Assembly (NCBI RefSeq): GCF_013364275.1
Contig: NZ_CP054932.1
Span: forward strand, 4,278,001-4,342,000
Length of the DNA: 64,000 nt
Direction: 5' to 3'
Source of the DNA: Actinomadura sp. NAK00032
GTDB lineage: Bacteria > Actinomycetota > Actinomycetes > Streptosporangiales > Streptosporangiaceae
The notes beneath the pieces were generated by a model. The model was not told where the DNA came from and did not search any database. It worked only from the letters and a program-made list of their open reading frames with translations. Positions 1-8,232 of this stretch are shown piece by piece. Both the position numbers and the translations under genes were made by a program. Positions within the stretch are counted from its first letter, which is position 1. Every line of letters starts with the position of its first letter.

Positions 1-10
1 TGGAGCAGGC

Positions 11-1489
11 ATGAGCGCGGCATCACCGGAGGAGCTGCGGGGGCTGTTCCTCTTCGAGGACCTCGACGACGAGAAGCTCGGCTGGCTGTCGCTGTGCGGG
101 ACGGTCGCCGAGTACCCGGCCGAGGGCGTCATCTGCGCGCAGGGCGACTCCGCCGAGTTCCTGTACGTGCTGCTGGACGGCGAGATGGCGATGACCCAGA
201 CCGTGCGGGGGCACGCCGTCGAGGTCAGCCGGACCGACCGCCCCGGCACCTACGGCGGCGCCGTGCAGGCGTACCTGGGGCACAAGATCGAGCAGCGGTA
301 CCAGCACTCGCTGCGGGCGACGCGCCCCGCGCGGGTGTTCGTGCTGCCCGCGCTGAAGTTCGCCAAGGCCGTCCGCAAGTGGTTCCCGATGGCCACGCAC
401 CTGCTGGAGGGCATCTTCTTCGGGATGACCAACGCGCGGCGGATCGTCGACCAGCGCGAGCGACTCACCGCGCTCGGCACGATCACGGCCGGGCTCACCC
501 ACGAGCTGAACAACCCGGCCGCGGCCGCCGCGCGGGCCAGCGCCGAGCTCGGCGAGCGGCTGCTCGGCGCGCAGCGCGGCCTCGCCGACCTCGCCGCGCA
601 GGGCGTCGACTGCACGCATCTGAGCGCCCTCGTGTCGCTGCGCCCGGCGCTGCCCGCGCCGCCGCCCGGCGGCCGGCGCAGCCCGCTGGAGGTCAGCGAC
701 GCCGAGGACGAGCTGGGCGACTGGCTGGAGGAGCGCGGCGTGCCGGACGCCTGGGACCTCGCGCCGGGCCTGGTCGCCGCCGGGGTCGGGACCGAGCAGG
801 CGGCGGAGGTCGAGCGGGCGGCCGGCGGGCACCTGCCGGCCGCGATGCGCTGGCTCGCCGAGGTGATGGAGGTGACGCAGCTCCAGTCGGAGATCTCCGA
901 GGCGATGGGCCGCATCACCGCGCTGCTGGACTCGGCCCGCCAGTACTCCCAGCTCGACCGCGCCCCCTACGGGCGGGCCGACCTGCGCGAGCTGCTGGAC
1001 AGCACGCTGACGATGCTGAAGCGCAAGATCGGGCCGGACGTGACCGTGAAGCTCGACTACGACGCGGACCTGCCGCCCGTGCCGGTGTTCGCGGCGGAGC
1101 TGAACCAGGTCTGGACGAACCTGATCGTCAACGCGCTCTACGCGATGCAGGGCGCGGGCACGCTGACGCTCCGGACCGCGCGCGTGAACGACCACGCGCT
1201 CGTGGAGATCGGCGACACCGGGACCGGCATCCCCGACGAGGACGTCGACCGGATCTTCACGCCGTTCTTCACCACCAAGCCGGTCGGGCAGGGCACCGGG
1301 CTCGGCCTCGACATCTCCTGGCGCATCGTCGCCGACCGCCACGGCGGCGACATCACGGTGGCGTCGTCCCTGCCGGGCGACACCCGCTTCCAGGTCCTCC
1401 TCCCGCTCACCGAGCCCGCCGCCGAGAACTCCGGCGACGAGCCCGGCGGCGGGTCAGGCGATGAGTCCGGTGCGGGCTCCGCCGGGTAG
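11..1489 (+). CDS. Cyclic-nucleotide-binding-domain sensor histidine kinase
   Basis: A 492-residue soluble protein with no membrane segment. Residues about 10-125 look like a cyclic-nucleotide-binding beta-roll (LYVLLDGEM and following). A histidine-kinase core follows: H-box GLTHELNNP with His164, N-box at 365-380 (NQVWTNLIVNAL), G1 GDTGTGIPDE at 401-410, F-box FTPFFTTK and G2 GTGLGLD at 428-434. An insertion of roughly 110 residues separates the H-box from the second dimerisation helix. The C-terminus is a Gly/Asp/Glu/Ser-rich tail. The ATG has GGAG a few bases upstream, almost at the window edge, so its upstream partner is not visible. It probably senses a cytoplasmic ligand or redox state; no response regulator lies next to it on the right. 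Confidence 0.85.
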   Translation: MSAASPEELRGLFLFEDLDDEKLGWLSLCGTVAEYPAEGVICAQGDSAEFLYVLLDGEMAMTQTVRGHAVEVSRTDRPGTYGGAVQAYLGHKIEQRYQHSLRATRPARVFVLPALKFAKAVRKWFPMATHLLEGIFFGMTNARRIVDQRERLTALGTITAGLTHELNNPAAAAARASAELGERLLGAQRGLADLAAQGVDCTHLSALVSLRPALPAPPPGGRRSPLEVSDAEDELGDWLEERGVPDAWDLAPGLVAAGVGTEQAAEVERAAGGHLPAAMRWLAEVMEVTQLQSEISEAMGRITALLDSARQYSQLDRAPYGRADLRELLDSTLTMLKRKIGPDVTVKLDYDADLPPVPVFAAELNQVWTNLIVNALYAMQGAGTLTLRTARVNDHALVEIGDTGTGIPDEDVDRIFTPFFTTKPVGQGTGLGLDISWRIVADRHGGDITVASSLPGDTRFQVLLPLTEPAAENSGDEPGGGSGDESGAGSAG

Positions 1490-1500
1490 GGCGGCGCGGG

Positions 1501-2295
1501 CTACTCGAAGAGGTCGGGCTGCTCGCGGGTGATCTGGTCGTAGAGCGGCTGGTAGTTGATCCAGCCGACCAGGTCGTTGCCGATCTGCTCGTGGGTGAGG
1601 GCGGCGTTGTCGTGCTCGATGGGGACGACCTGCCCGGCGGCCTTGGCGAGCAGCTGCACCTGGCAGGAGCGCTCCATCGTGATGAACCACCAGGCCGCGG
1701 CGTCCACGGTGTCGCCGACGGTGAGCAGCCCGTGGTTGCGCAGGATGACGGCCTTGTGCCCGCCGAGGGCGGCGGCGATGCGCTTGCCCTCCTCCAGGTC
1801 GGTGACGACGCCGGTGTAGTCGTCGAACAGGCCGTGGTCCTGGTAGAACGCGCACACGTCCTGCGTGATCGGCTCCAGCTTCTGCCCGAGCGCCGACATC
1901 GCGCGGCCGTAGGTGGAGTGGCTGTGCGCGGCGGCGACCACGTCCGGGCGGGCCTGGTGCACCTGCGAGTGGATCGCGAACGCGGCCTCGTTCACCGGGT
2001 AGCGGCCCTCGACGACCTTGCCCTCGTGGTTCACCAGGATCAGGTCGCTGACCTTGATGTGCTTGAACGACATCCCGAACGGGTTGACCCAGAAGTGGTC
2101 GGTGCGCTCGGGGTCGCGGGCGGTGATGTGGCCCGCCACGCCCTCCTCGAACCCGAACTTGCCGAAGATCCGCAGCGCGGCGGCCAGCCGCTCCTTGCGG
2201 TGCCGGCGCTCGTCCGCGACGTCGTCGAACGCGGGCGGCAGCCGGAAGATCAGGTCGGTCGGCAGCTTCTCCAGGAACTCGTCCTCGTCGGACAT
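1501..2295 (-). CDS. Class II aldolase/adducin family protein
   Basis: A 264-residue cytosolic protein of the class II aldolase/adducin fold, whose members are metal-dependent aldolases, epimerases or decarboxylases acting on small sugar phosphates and oxo acids. Metal-ligand motifs are visible: HSH at 124-126 and the NHG of the LRNHGLLTVGD block (His188). The acidic residue expected near position 103 is present (VNEAAFAIH). The ATG is preceded by GAGGAGG with 5-base spacing. It is divergent from the PucR-type regulator at 2422, which may control it. The substrate cannot be read from sequence. Confidence 0.85.
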   Translation of the reverse strand: MSDEDEFLEKLPTDLIFRLPPAFDDVADERRHRKERLAAALRIFGKFGFEEGVAGHITARDPERTDHFWVNPFGMSFKHIKVSDLILVNHEGKVVEGRYPVNEAAFAIHSQVHQARPDVVAAAHSHSTYGRAMSALGQKLEPITQDVCAFYQDHGLFDDYTGVVTDLEEGKRIAAALGGHKAVILRNHGLLTVGDTVDAAAWWFITMERSCQVQLLAKAAGQVVPIEHDNAALTHEQIGNDLVGWINYQPLYDQITREQPDLFE

Positions 2296-2383
2296 CGGGG
2301 CCTCCTCGCCTCAGCCTGCCCCCACCGAACACCATCGGGCGGCGGCCCGGCTAGACCGGCGGCGCCCAAGCCCCGCGGGGCCG

Positions 2384-2402
2384 GTTGTCCGGACGGGACA
2401 AC
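2384..2402. promoter_or_regulatory. Inverted repeat in the aldolase/pucR divergent region
   Basis: Perfect 7-bp arms GTTGTCC and GGACAAC are separated by 5 bp (GGACG). The repeat ends directly before the purine-rich GGGGGAG at 2403-2409 that serves the downstream regulator gene. Its position suits an operator used for autoregulation or for control of the divergent aldolase. The role is inferred. Confidence 0.5.
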
Positions 2403-2421
2403 GGGGGAGCAGAATGTGGGG

Positions 2422-3555
2422 ATGGAGCCCGGCGCGGGCGACCGGTTCCTCCGGTTGCTGATCGAGCACGGCGACGACCCGGCGCTGCTGGAGGCGACGG
2501 TGCGCGCCGCCCGCGGCCGGTCGGAGCTGGTGGCGGCGCTGCCCGAGGAGGAGACCCGGCGGCACACCCGCGCGCTCGTGCGCGGCGTCGTCTCCGCGCT
2601 GCGCGGCGGCGGCCCGAGCGAGGAGGTGCTCGCGGCGGCGGCGCGGCTCGGCTCGGACCGGGCCCGGCAGGGGGTGCCGGTCGAGGCGTTCCTGGACGGC
2701 TTCCAGGCGGGCCGCGCCCACCTCGTCCGGACGGTCGTCGCCGGGGGCCGCCGGTTGGGCGTCCCCGACGCCGAGCTGCTGGACGGGGTGACCCGCATCG
2801 ACGAGATCACCACGGCGCTCGTCCACCGGATGGTGCAGGCGCACCGGGTCGCCGAGCTGGAGCTGGCCCGCACCGCGCGGGAGACTCGGGTCCAGATGCT
2901 CCGGCGGCTGCTGCACGGCGAGGCGGTCGCGGTCCGCGCGCCGCTCGACCCGGCCGCCGCGTACCACTGCGTGGTGTCGGACGTGAGCGATCCCGAGGTG
3001 GCGGCGCGGCTGGAGGAGGAGCTGACCGCCGCGGCGCCCGGCCTGTGCGGGCTCGTGGACGGCCGGTTCGCCGCGCTGGTGCCGCGCCTGCCGGACCCGG
3101 TGCCGCCGGGCCCGCTGCTGGTGGCCGCCCCGCCCGCCCCGCCCGCCGGGGTCGCGCCGATGTACGGGCTCGGGCGCCGCGCGCTGCGGGCGGGCGCCGC
3201 CGCGGGCCTCACCGGGATGCGGGAGCTGGCCGACCTGGCGCTGCTCACCGTCACCGCGGCCGAGCCGGAGCTCGGCGGGCTGCTGGCGGCTGCGCTGCTG
3301 ACCGGGCTGGACCCGGGCGACCCCTTCCACCGGGAGCTGGCCGAGACGGCGCTGGCCTACCTCGACCACGGCGGCCGGATCGGCCCCGCGGCGGCGGCGC
3401 TGCACGTCCACGGCAATACGGTGAAGTACCGGATCCGCCGCTTCCAGCAGCTGACCGGGCGGCCGCTGCTGGACCCGGCGGGCGGCGCGGCGGTGGCGCG
3501 GACCGCGAACCGGTGGTGGGCGCTGCACCGCTGGCTCGCCGATGCCCGACCATGA
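2422..3555 (+). CDS. PucR-family transcriptional regulator
   Basis: About 377 residues. The C-terminal 60 residues carry the PucR helix-turn-helix pattern: a hydrophobic helix (ALAYLDHGG), then AAALHVHGNTVKYRIRR and LTGRPLLDP. The N-terminal and middle parts resemble the sensory region of CdaR/PucR-like actinobacterial activators, without a membrane segment. The start is uncertain. ATG 2422 is used here, but GTG 2416 lies 6 bases after GGGGGAG and is at least as likely. A palindrome directly upstream suggests autoregulation. The effector is unknown. The divergent aldolase is the obvious candidate target. Confidence 0.8.
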   Translation: MEPGAGDRFLRLLIEHGDDPALLEATVRAARGRSELVAALPEEETRRHTRALVRGVVSALRGGGPSEEVLAAAARLGSDRARQGVPVEAFLDGFQAGRAHLVRTVVAGGRRLGVPDAELLDGVTRIDEITTALVHRMVQAHRVAELELARTARETRVQMLRRLLHGEAVAVRAPLDPAAAYHCVVSDVSDPEVAARLEEELTAAAPGLCGLVDGRFAALVPRLPDPVPPGPLLVAAPPAPPAGVAPMYGLGRRALRAGAAAGLTGMRELADLALLTVTAAEPELGGLLAAALLTGLDPGDPFHRELAETALAYLDHGGRIGPAAAALHVHGNTVKYRIRRFQQLTGRPLLDPAGGAAVARTANRWWALHRWLADARP

Positions 3556-3580
3556 TGGAGCGAGGAGAACGGAGACACGG

Positions 3581-4450
3581 GTGAACGCACCGAGGATCGG
3601 CGCCGTGCTGTGGCCCATGCGGTCGTGGCCGGAGGCGGGGGAGCCGTGGCGGCGCGCCGAGGAGCTGGGGTTCCGGCACGCCTGGGTGTACGACCACCTG
3701 GCCTGGCGGGGCGCGACGCCCTGGTACGACGCGTACACGACGCTGGCCGCGGCCGCCGCGGTCACCTCCCGGGTCCGGATCGGCACGCTGGTGACCTCGC
3801 CGAACTTCCGGCATCCCGTCCCCACCGCGCACGCGATCAAGACGATCGACCATGTGAGCGGGGGCCGGCTGACCGTGGGGATCGGGTCGGGCGGGACGCA
3901 CCGCACCAGCGACGCCGGCGTCCTCGGCGGGCCCGAGTGGTCCCCGGACGAGCGCGCGTCCCGGTTCGCCGAATGGGTGGAGCTGCTCGACCGGCTGCTG
4001 ACGGGGCCGCGCACGACCTTCGAGGGGGCGTACTACAGTGCGCGGGAGGTCGTCGAGGAGCCCGGCTGCGTCCAGCGCCCCCGGGTGCCGTTCCTCATCG
4101 CGGGGAACGGGCCGCGCGGGATGCGCGTCGCGGCCCGGCACGGCACGGGCTGGGTGACCAGCGGCCACGCCGAGGGCAGGGAGCCGCAGGAGGTGGTCCG
4201 GTCGCGGCTCGCCGCACTGAAGGCGGCCTGCGACGAGGAGGGCCGCAAGCTCGACGACCTCGTCCTCATGACGGGCTTCACCGGGGAGCCGTGGCTGGCC
4301 TCGCCCGGCGCGTTCGCCGACCTCGCGGGCCGCTACGCGGAGCTGGGCGTCACCGAGATCGCGCTGCACTGGCCGCGCCCCGGCACGCGGTTCGACGCGG
4401 ACATGAAGGTGTTCGAGGCCGTCGCCGCCGAGTACGGCGAGCGGCACTGA
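3581..4450 (+). CDS. LLM-class F420-dependent oxidoreductase
   Basis: A 289-residue luciferase-like (beta/alpha)8 protein. The family signature is clear: IGAVLWPM at the N-terminus, WVYDHLAWRG, VRIGTLVTSPNFRHP, KTIDHVSGGRLTVGIGSG and PFLIAGNGPRGMRVAARHGTGW. Actinobacterial relatives use coenzyme F420 for hydride transfer. GTG 3581 is chosen because purine-rich GGAG lies at 3571-3574 and the protein then begins right at the first beta strand. The upstream ATG 3542 would overlap the pucR stop and add a tail not expected in the family. It overlaps the SMR transporter start by one base, so the two are probably co-translated. Substrate unknown. Confidence 0.85.
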   Translation: MNAPRIGAVLWPMRSWPEAGEPWRRAEELGFRHAWVYDHLAWRGATPWYDAYTTLAAAAAVTSRVRIGTLVTSPNFRHPVPTAHAIKTIDHVSGGRLTVGIGSGGTHRTSDAGVLGGPEWSPDERASRFAEWVELLDRLLTGPRTTFEGAYYSAREVVEEPGCVQRPRVPFLIAGNGPRGMRVAARHGTGWVTSGHAEGREPQEVVRSRLAALKAACDEEGRKLDDLVLMTGFTGEPWLASPGAFADLAGRYAELGVTEIALHWPRPGTRFDADMKVFEAVAAEYGERH

Positions 4451-4779
4451 TGCCGTTCGTGCTGCTGGCGTTCGCGATCGCGTTCGAGGTGACGGCCACG
4501 CTGGCGATGCGGGCCTCCGAGGGGTTCACCCGGCTGTGGCCGTCGCTGATCGTCGTGGCCGGGTACCTGGTCTCGTTCGCCTTCATGGCCAAGGCGCTGA
4601 CGTCGCTGAACGTGGGCCCGGTCTACGCGATCTGGTCCGCGCTCGGCACGATCGGCGCGTTCGCGGGCGGCGTGCTGCTGTTCGGCGAGCAGCTCAAGCC
4701 GCTCACGGTCGCCGGCGCGGTGATCATCGTGATCGGGGTCGTCGTGATGAACCTCGGCGGCGGGGTGCACCAGGGCTGA
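4450..4779 (+). CDS. SMR-family multidrug/guanidinium-type efflux protein
   Basis: 109 residues with four hydrophobic segments, the normal size of EmrE/QacE/SugE proteins. Glu13 in the first helix corresponds to the essential membrane glutamate of EmrE. GPVYAIWSALGTIGAF and the FGEQL loop before the last helix are typical. The start codon shares its A with the stop of the LLM oxidoreductase (TGATG), a sign of translational coupling. SMR proteins act as small dimers exchanging protons for cationic drugs or guanidinium. Which of these it carries cannot be decided here. Confidence 0.9.
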   Translation: MPFVLLAFAIAFEVTATLAMRASEGFTRLWPSLIVVAGYLVSFAFMAKALTSLNVGPVYAIWSALGTIGAFAGGVLLFGEQLKPLTVAGAVIIVIGVVVMNLGGGVHQG

Positions 4780-4806
4780 CCCCGCCCGGCCCGCCCGTGC
4801 CCCGGG

Positions 4807-5679
4807 TCAGGCGGGCTCGGCGAGGGTGGTGGTGCGCTGCTGCTCCAGCTGGCCGCCGACCAGCTCGGTCGGCGTGCAGCCCGACAGGGCGCGGAACTCG
4901 CGGTTGAGGTGCGCCTGGTCGTAGTAGCCGCAGGCGGCCGCGGCGTCGGCGAACGCGGCGCCGCCGGCCAGCAGCTCGACGGCGCGCCGGAACCGCAGCA
5001 CCCGCGCCATCACCTTGGGCGGCAGCCCCACCTGCTCGCGGAACCGGTGGGTGAGGTGCTTGCGGCTCCAGCCGACGTCGGCGGCGAGGTCGCCGACCGT
5101 GACGCCGGCGCCGCCGTCCAGCAGCCGCCACGCCCGGGCCACCTCCGGGTCGGGGGCGGGGCCGGCGTCGAGGCGGCGCAGCAGGAAGGCGTCCAGCAGG
5201 TCGAAGCGGGCGGCCCAGGACGGGGCCTCGGCGAGCCGCTCGACCAGCACCCGCGCCTCGCTCCCGAGCAGGTCGGGCAGCTCCACGGCCGCGTTGGTGA
5301 GGCGGGCCATCGGGACGCCGAGCAGCGAGTAGGCGCCGAGCGGGGTCACGTCGAGCTGGATGCCGCGCTGCCCGCCGGGGCTGAGGTACATGCCGTGCCC
5401 GTCGTGCATGCCGGCCACGAACGACCCGTACGCGCGGTCGCGGACGCCGGGGTCGGGGACCGCCAGGTACAGCGGCGGACCCAGGTTGAGGATCACGACG
5501 GTGGTGCGGGTGGGCAGCGTGCGCATCCGGCTCGGGACGGCGAGCGTCTCCCAGTAGCCGTCGTAGGAGCGCAGGAACGGGCGCAGCGCCGGGTGCGGGC
5601 GCCCCTGCGCCAGGTACCAGCCGCCCCGGTCGGTGACCGCGACGGGCCTGCCGGTGACCGCGGCGGGCTTGTCGGCCAT
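4807..5679 (-). CDS. AraC-family transcriptional regulator
   Basis: 290 residues. The C-terminal about 100 residues (175-275) form the AraC/XylS double helix-turn-helix: VTVGDLAADVGWSRKHLTHRFREQVGLPPKVMARVLRF followed by AACGYYDQAHLNREFRALSGCTP. The N-terminal 170 residues are a sensor-like region of the kind seen in actinobacterial AraC proteins, with no recognisable ligand motif. It runs towards the SMR gene from the opposite strand. No divergent partner is obvious, so its target is unknown. Confidence 0.85.
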   Translation of the reverse strand: MADKPAAVTGRPVAVTDRGGWYLAQGRPHPALRPFLRSYDGYWETLAVPSRMRTLPTRTTVVILNLGPPLYLAVPDPGVRDRAYGSFVAGMHDGHGMYLSPGGQRGIQLDVTPLGAYSLLGVPMARLTNAAVELPDLLGSEARVLVERLAEAPSWAARFDLLDAFLLRRLDAGPAPDPEVARAWRLLDGGAGVTVGDLAADVGWSRKHLTHRFREQVGLPPKVMARVLRFRRAVELLAGGAAFADAAAACGYYDQAHLNREFRALSGCTPTELVGGQLEQQRTTTLAEPA

Positions 5680-5715
5680 GCTCCCAGTCCTACCACGCGG
5701 GACCGACGGAACCGG

Positions 5716-6465
5716 CTACTCGTACATCTGGCCGCACACCGCGATCCGGGCGAGGTCGGCCCAGGTCATGGTCGTGACGGGGCGGACGTAGGAGCGGGCC
5801 GGGGGCTCCCCGGGCCGGGGCGGCAGCGGCACCCGGGCGCCGTCGGCGGCGTCCCAGCCGCCGAGGCTGCCGGCCACCGCGCACTCCAGGTAGGTCGCCG
5901 GGTCGAAGTTGTACCAGCGGGCGGGGGTGGCTCGGGGGCCCGACCCCGGCGGCCGGGGCGCGTCCGCGCCGAACCGGGCCCGGGGCCCCGGCGGGTGGGC
6001 GAGGAAGTCCTCCAGGTCGGCGATCTGGGACAGCAGGACCCGCTCCCAGTCGGCGTAGCACTCCGGCTCGGAGCCGGGGAGCGAGAGGTCCTTGCCCGCC
6101 CACGCGGGGTCGAAGGCCGCGGGCGGGGTGGTGGACGCGGCGGCGAACATCGCCGCGACGTCGTCGGGCTCCAGCCGGGACCGGTCACTCAGCGGAGCGC
6201 CGACCTTCCACAGCGAGCGCAGGAACGCCGACAGCGACCAGGACGCCGCGCGGGCCTCCTGGCCGAGGTGCAGGAACACCAGGTACAGGTCGCGGTTGGT
6301 GCGGACGGCCGGCTCCGGCGGCCCCTCCACCCAGTACGACTGCTTGTGCTGGACGCCGCTCTCCAGCACCAGGACCTGCGCCAGCGCCGCGATGCGCGAG
6401 TCGTGGCCGGCCACCTGGAAGGTGTTGCCGAGGTCGTCCTGGCGCATGACGTCCCAGGTGTGCAT
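5716..6465 (-). CDS. Hypothetical protein with SPOR-like N-terminal block
   Basis: 249 residues with no family I can name for the whole length. The first 55 residues (HTWDVMRQDDLGNTF and, further on, HKQSYWVEG) resemble a short actinobacterial protein type of similar pattern that I associate, from memory, with SPOR-like folds. The rest is rich in Trp, Pro and Ala (NFDPATYLECAVAGSLGGWDA and RSYVRPVTTMTWADLARIAVCG) and looks like a soluble globular domain. It has no signal peptide or membrane segment. The AraC gene lies downstream on the same strand. Two near-identical direct repeats lie upstream at 6553-6585. Confidence 0.65.
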   Translation of the reverse strand: MHTWDVMRQDDLGNTFQVAGHDSRIAALAQVLVLESGVQHKQSYWVEGPPEPAVRTNRDLYLVFLHLGQEARAASWSLSAFLRSLWKVGAPLSDRSRLEPDDVAAMFAAASTTPPAAFDPAWAGKDLSLPGSEPECYADWERVLLSQIADLEDFLAHPPGPRARFGADAPRPPGSGPRATPARWYNFDPATYLECAVAGSLGGWDAADGARVPLPPRPGEPPARSYVRPVTTMTWADLARIAVCGQMYE

Positions 6466-6552
6466 GCGGCTCCCTCACAGGTCGCGGTGCGGACTCCACG
6501 CCCCCGCACAGAGAATGTGCCATTCCGGTCGCCGACCGCTAGTAGTGGCCAT

Positions 6553-6585
6553 GTCACTTTCCGGACTCGAAGTCGTGACTTTCCG
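6553..6585. promoter_or_regulatory. Pair of direct repeats upstream of the SPOR-like gene
   Basis: GTCACTTTCCG at 6553-6563 and GTGACTTTCCG at 6575-6585 differ at one of 11 positions. They are 22 bp apart, about two helical turns, in the region upstream of the gene starting at 6465. This arrangement suits a dimeric activator or repressor site. The role is inferred. Confidence 0.4.
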
Positions 6586-6612
6586 CTCATGTAGTACGCG
6601 GTGGAGACGGGT

Positions 6613-6644
6613 ACGGGCCCGGCGGCGGCCGCCGCCGGGCCCGT
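6613..6644 (-). terminator. Strong hairpin terminator of the aldehyde dehydrogenase gene
   Basis: A perfect 32-bp palindrome with 16-bp arms starting ACGGGCCCGGCGGC lies 10 bases beyond the stop codon of the aldehyde dehydrogenase. There is no T run, which is common for actinomycete terminators. Confidence 0.6.
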
Positions 6645-6654
6645 CCGGCACCGC

Positions 6655-8064
6655 TCAGCGCTTGGAGCGGTGGATCACCTGCAGCTCGGTGAACCCGTAC
6701 AGCCCCCACGGCCCGTTCTCGACGCCGACGCCGCTCCACTTGAACCCGCCGAACGGCTGGCTGGGCGACAGCGCAAGGTGGGTGTTGACCCACGCGGTAC
6801 CGCACTCCAGCCGGCCGGCGACCTCGGCGGCGCGGTCGGCGTCGGTGCCCCACACCGAGCCGGACAGCCCGAAGTGGGTGCCGTTGGCGCGGGCGAGCGC
6901 CTCCTCCAGGTCGCTGTACCTCACGATGGGCAGCGCGGGGCCGAACTGCTCCTCGTCCACGATCCGGGTGCCGTCGGAGAGGTCGGCGAGGATCGTCGGC
7001 TCGAAGAAGTAGCCGGGGCCGTCGATCGGCCTGCCGCCGGCCGCCGCGCGGGCGCCGCCCGCGAGCGCGTCGGCGACGAGCTCCGACACCCGCTCGTACT
7101 GCGGCCGGTTGTTGACGGGCCCGTACTGGACGCCCTCGTCCATGCCGTTGCCGACCTTGGCGGCCTTCGCCCGCTCGGCGAGGGCGTCCACGACGTCGCC
7201 GTAGAGCGCGTCCGGCACGTACACGCGCTTGATCGCCGAGCAGACCTGGCCGTTGTTCTGGAACGCCGCGCCGAACAGCCGGTCGGCCACCGCGGCCGGG
7301 TCGGCGTCGTCCAGCAGGATCGCCGGGTCGTTGCCGCCGAGCTCCAGCGTGACGCGCTTGAGGTCGGGGGCCGCCGCCGCGGCGACGCGCTTGCCGGTCG
7401 CCACGCTGCCGGTGAAGCTGATCTTACGCGGGACGTCGTGCGCGGTCATCCAGGCGCCGAGGTCGTCGCCGCCGGTGACGACGTTCAGCACGCCGGGCGG
7501 CAGCACGTCGCGCAGCACCTCGCCGAGCTTGAGGCTGGACAGCGGGGTGAAGGGGGACGGCTTGAGGACGAGGGTGTTGCCCGCGAGCAGCGCCGGGGCG
7601 ATCTTCCACACCGCGAGCAGCAGCGGGAAGTTCCACGGGGTGATCGCGGCGACGACGCCCATCGGGCGGCGGACGACCTCGACCAGCGCGCTGTCGTCGT
7701 CCTGGATGACCTCGCGGGGCAGCTCCAGGTCGGCGAAGTACTTCAGCCACACGCCGGCGCCGACGACCTCCATGGTCGCGTCGGCGAGCGGCTTGCCCTG
7801 CTCCAGGGTGAGGATGCGGCCGATCTCCTCGGACCGGGCGAACATGACGTCGGCCGCCGCCAGCAGCGCCTTGCGCCGCGCGGGCTCGTCGCGGCGCCAG
7901 TCGGCGTAGGCGGCCTGCGCCGCGGCCATCGCCGCGTCGAGCTGCTCCCTGGAGGCGTCGGGCGCCTGCTCGGCCACCTCGCCGGTCGCCGGATTGATCA
8001 CCCCGAAGGTGCCGGGCGCGTCCGCGGCCGCGCCGCCGATGGTCATCGAGAAGGTCTCGGACAC
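6655..8064 (-). CDS. NAD(P)-dependent aldehyde dehydrogenase
   Basis: 469 residues, normal for the ALDH superfamily. Catalytic residues are visible: Asn145 in ITPWNFP, the general base Glu241 in LELGGNDP and nucleophile Cys275 in NNGQVCSAIKR. The cofactor site region FTGSVATGKRV precedes the glutamate. It oxidises an aldehyde to the acid in the cytosol; the substrate is not readable. It stands alone, with a strong hairpin just downstream and the divergent secreted hydrolase upstream. Confidence 0.9.
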   Translation of the reverse strand: MSETFSMTIGGAAADAPGTFGVINPATGEVAEQAPDASREQLDAAMAAAQAAYADWRRDEPARRKALLAAADVMFARSEEIGRILTLEQGKPLADATMEVVGAGVWLKYFADLELPREVIQDDDSALVEVVRRPMGVVAAITPWNFPLLLAVWKIAPALLAGNTLVLKPSPFTPLSSLKLGEVLRDVLPPGVLNVVTGGDDLGAWMTAHDVPRKISFTGSVATGKRVAAAAAPDLKRVTLELGGNDPAILLDDADPAAVADRLFGAAFQNNGQVCSAIKRVYVPDALYGDVVDALAERAKAAKVGNGMDEGVQYGPVNNRPQYERVSELVADALAGGARAAAGGRPIDGPGYFFEPTILADLSDGTRIVDEEQFGPALPIVRYSDLEEALARANGTHFGLSGSVWGTDADRAAEVAGRLECGTAWVNTHLALSPSQPFGGFKWSGVGVENGPWGLYGFTELQVIHRSKR

Positions 8065-8232
8065 CGTTGATCCTCCGCTCAGGGGATTACCGAACGAGAT
8101 TCAGTATTCACCTTCGCGGCCCGTCTGACGAGACGTGCCGCGCCCCGGACCGCGCCCGGCGCGGACGGCGCGCCGATGGCCGGATGCGGCGAGATCCCCG
8201 CCGGCGGCGCGGAACGGAGTGATGATCACCAC

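Noticed and set aside
23..1342. Long open frame antisense to the first histidine kinase gene
   Set aside because: High-GC shadow frame with Arg/Gly/Val-rich composition and no family motif; the sense protein has every kinase box.
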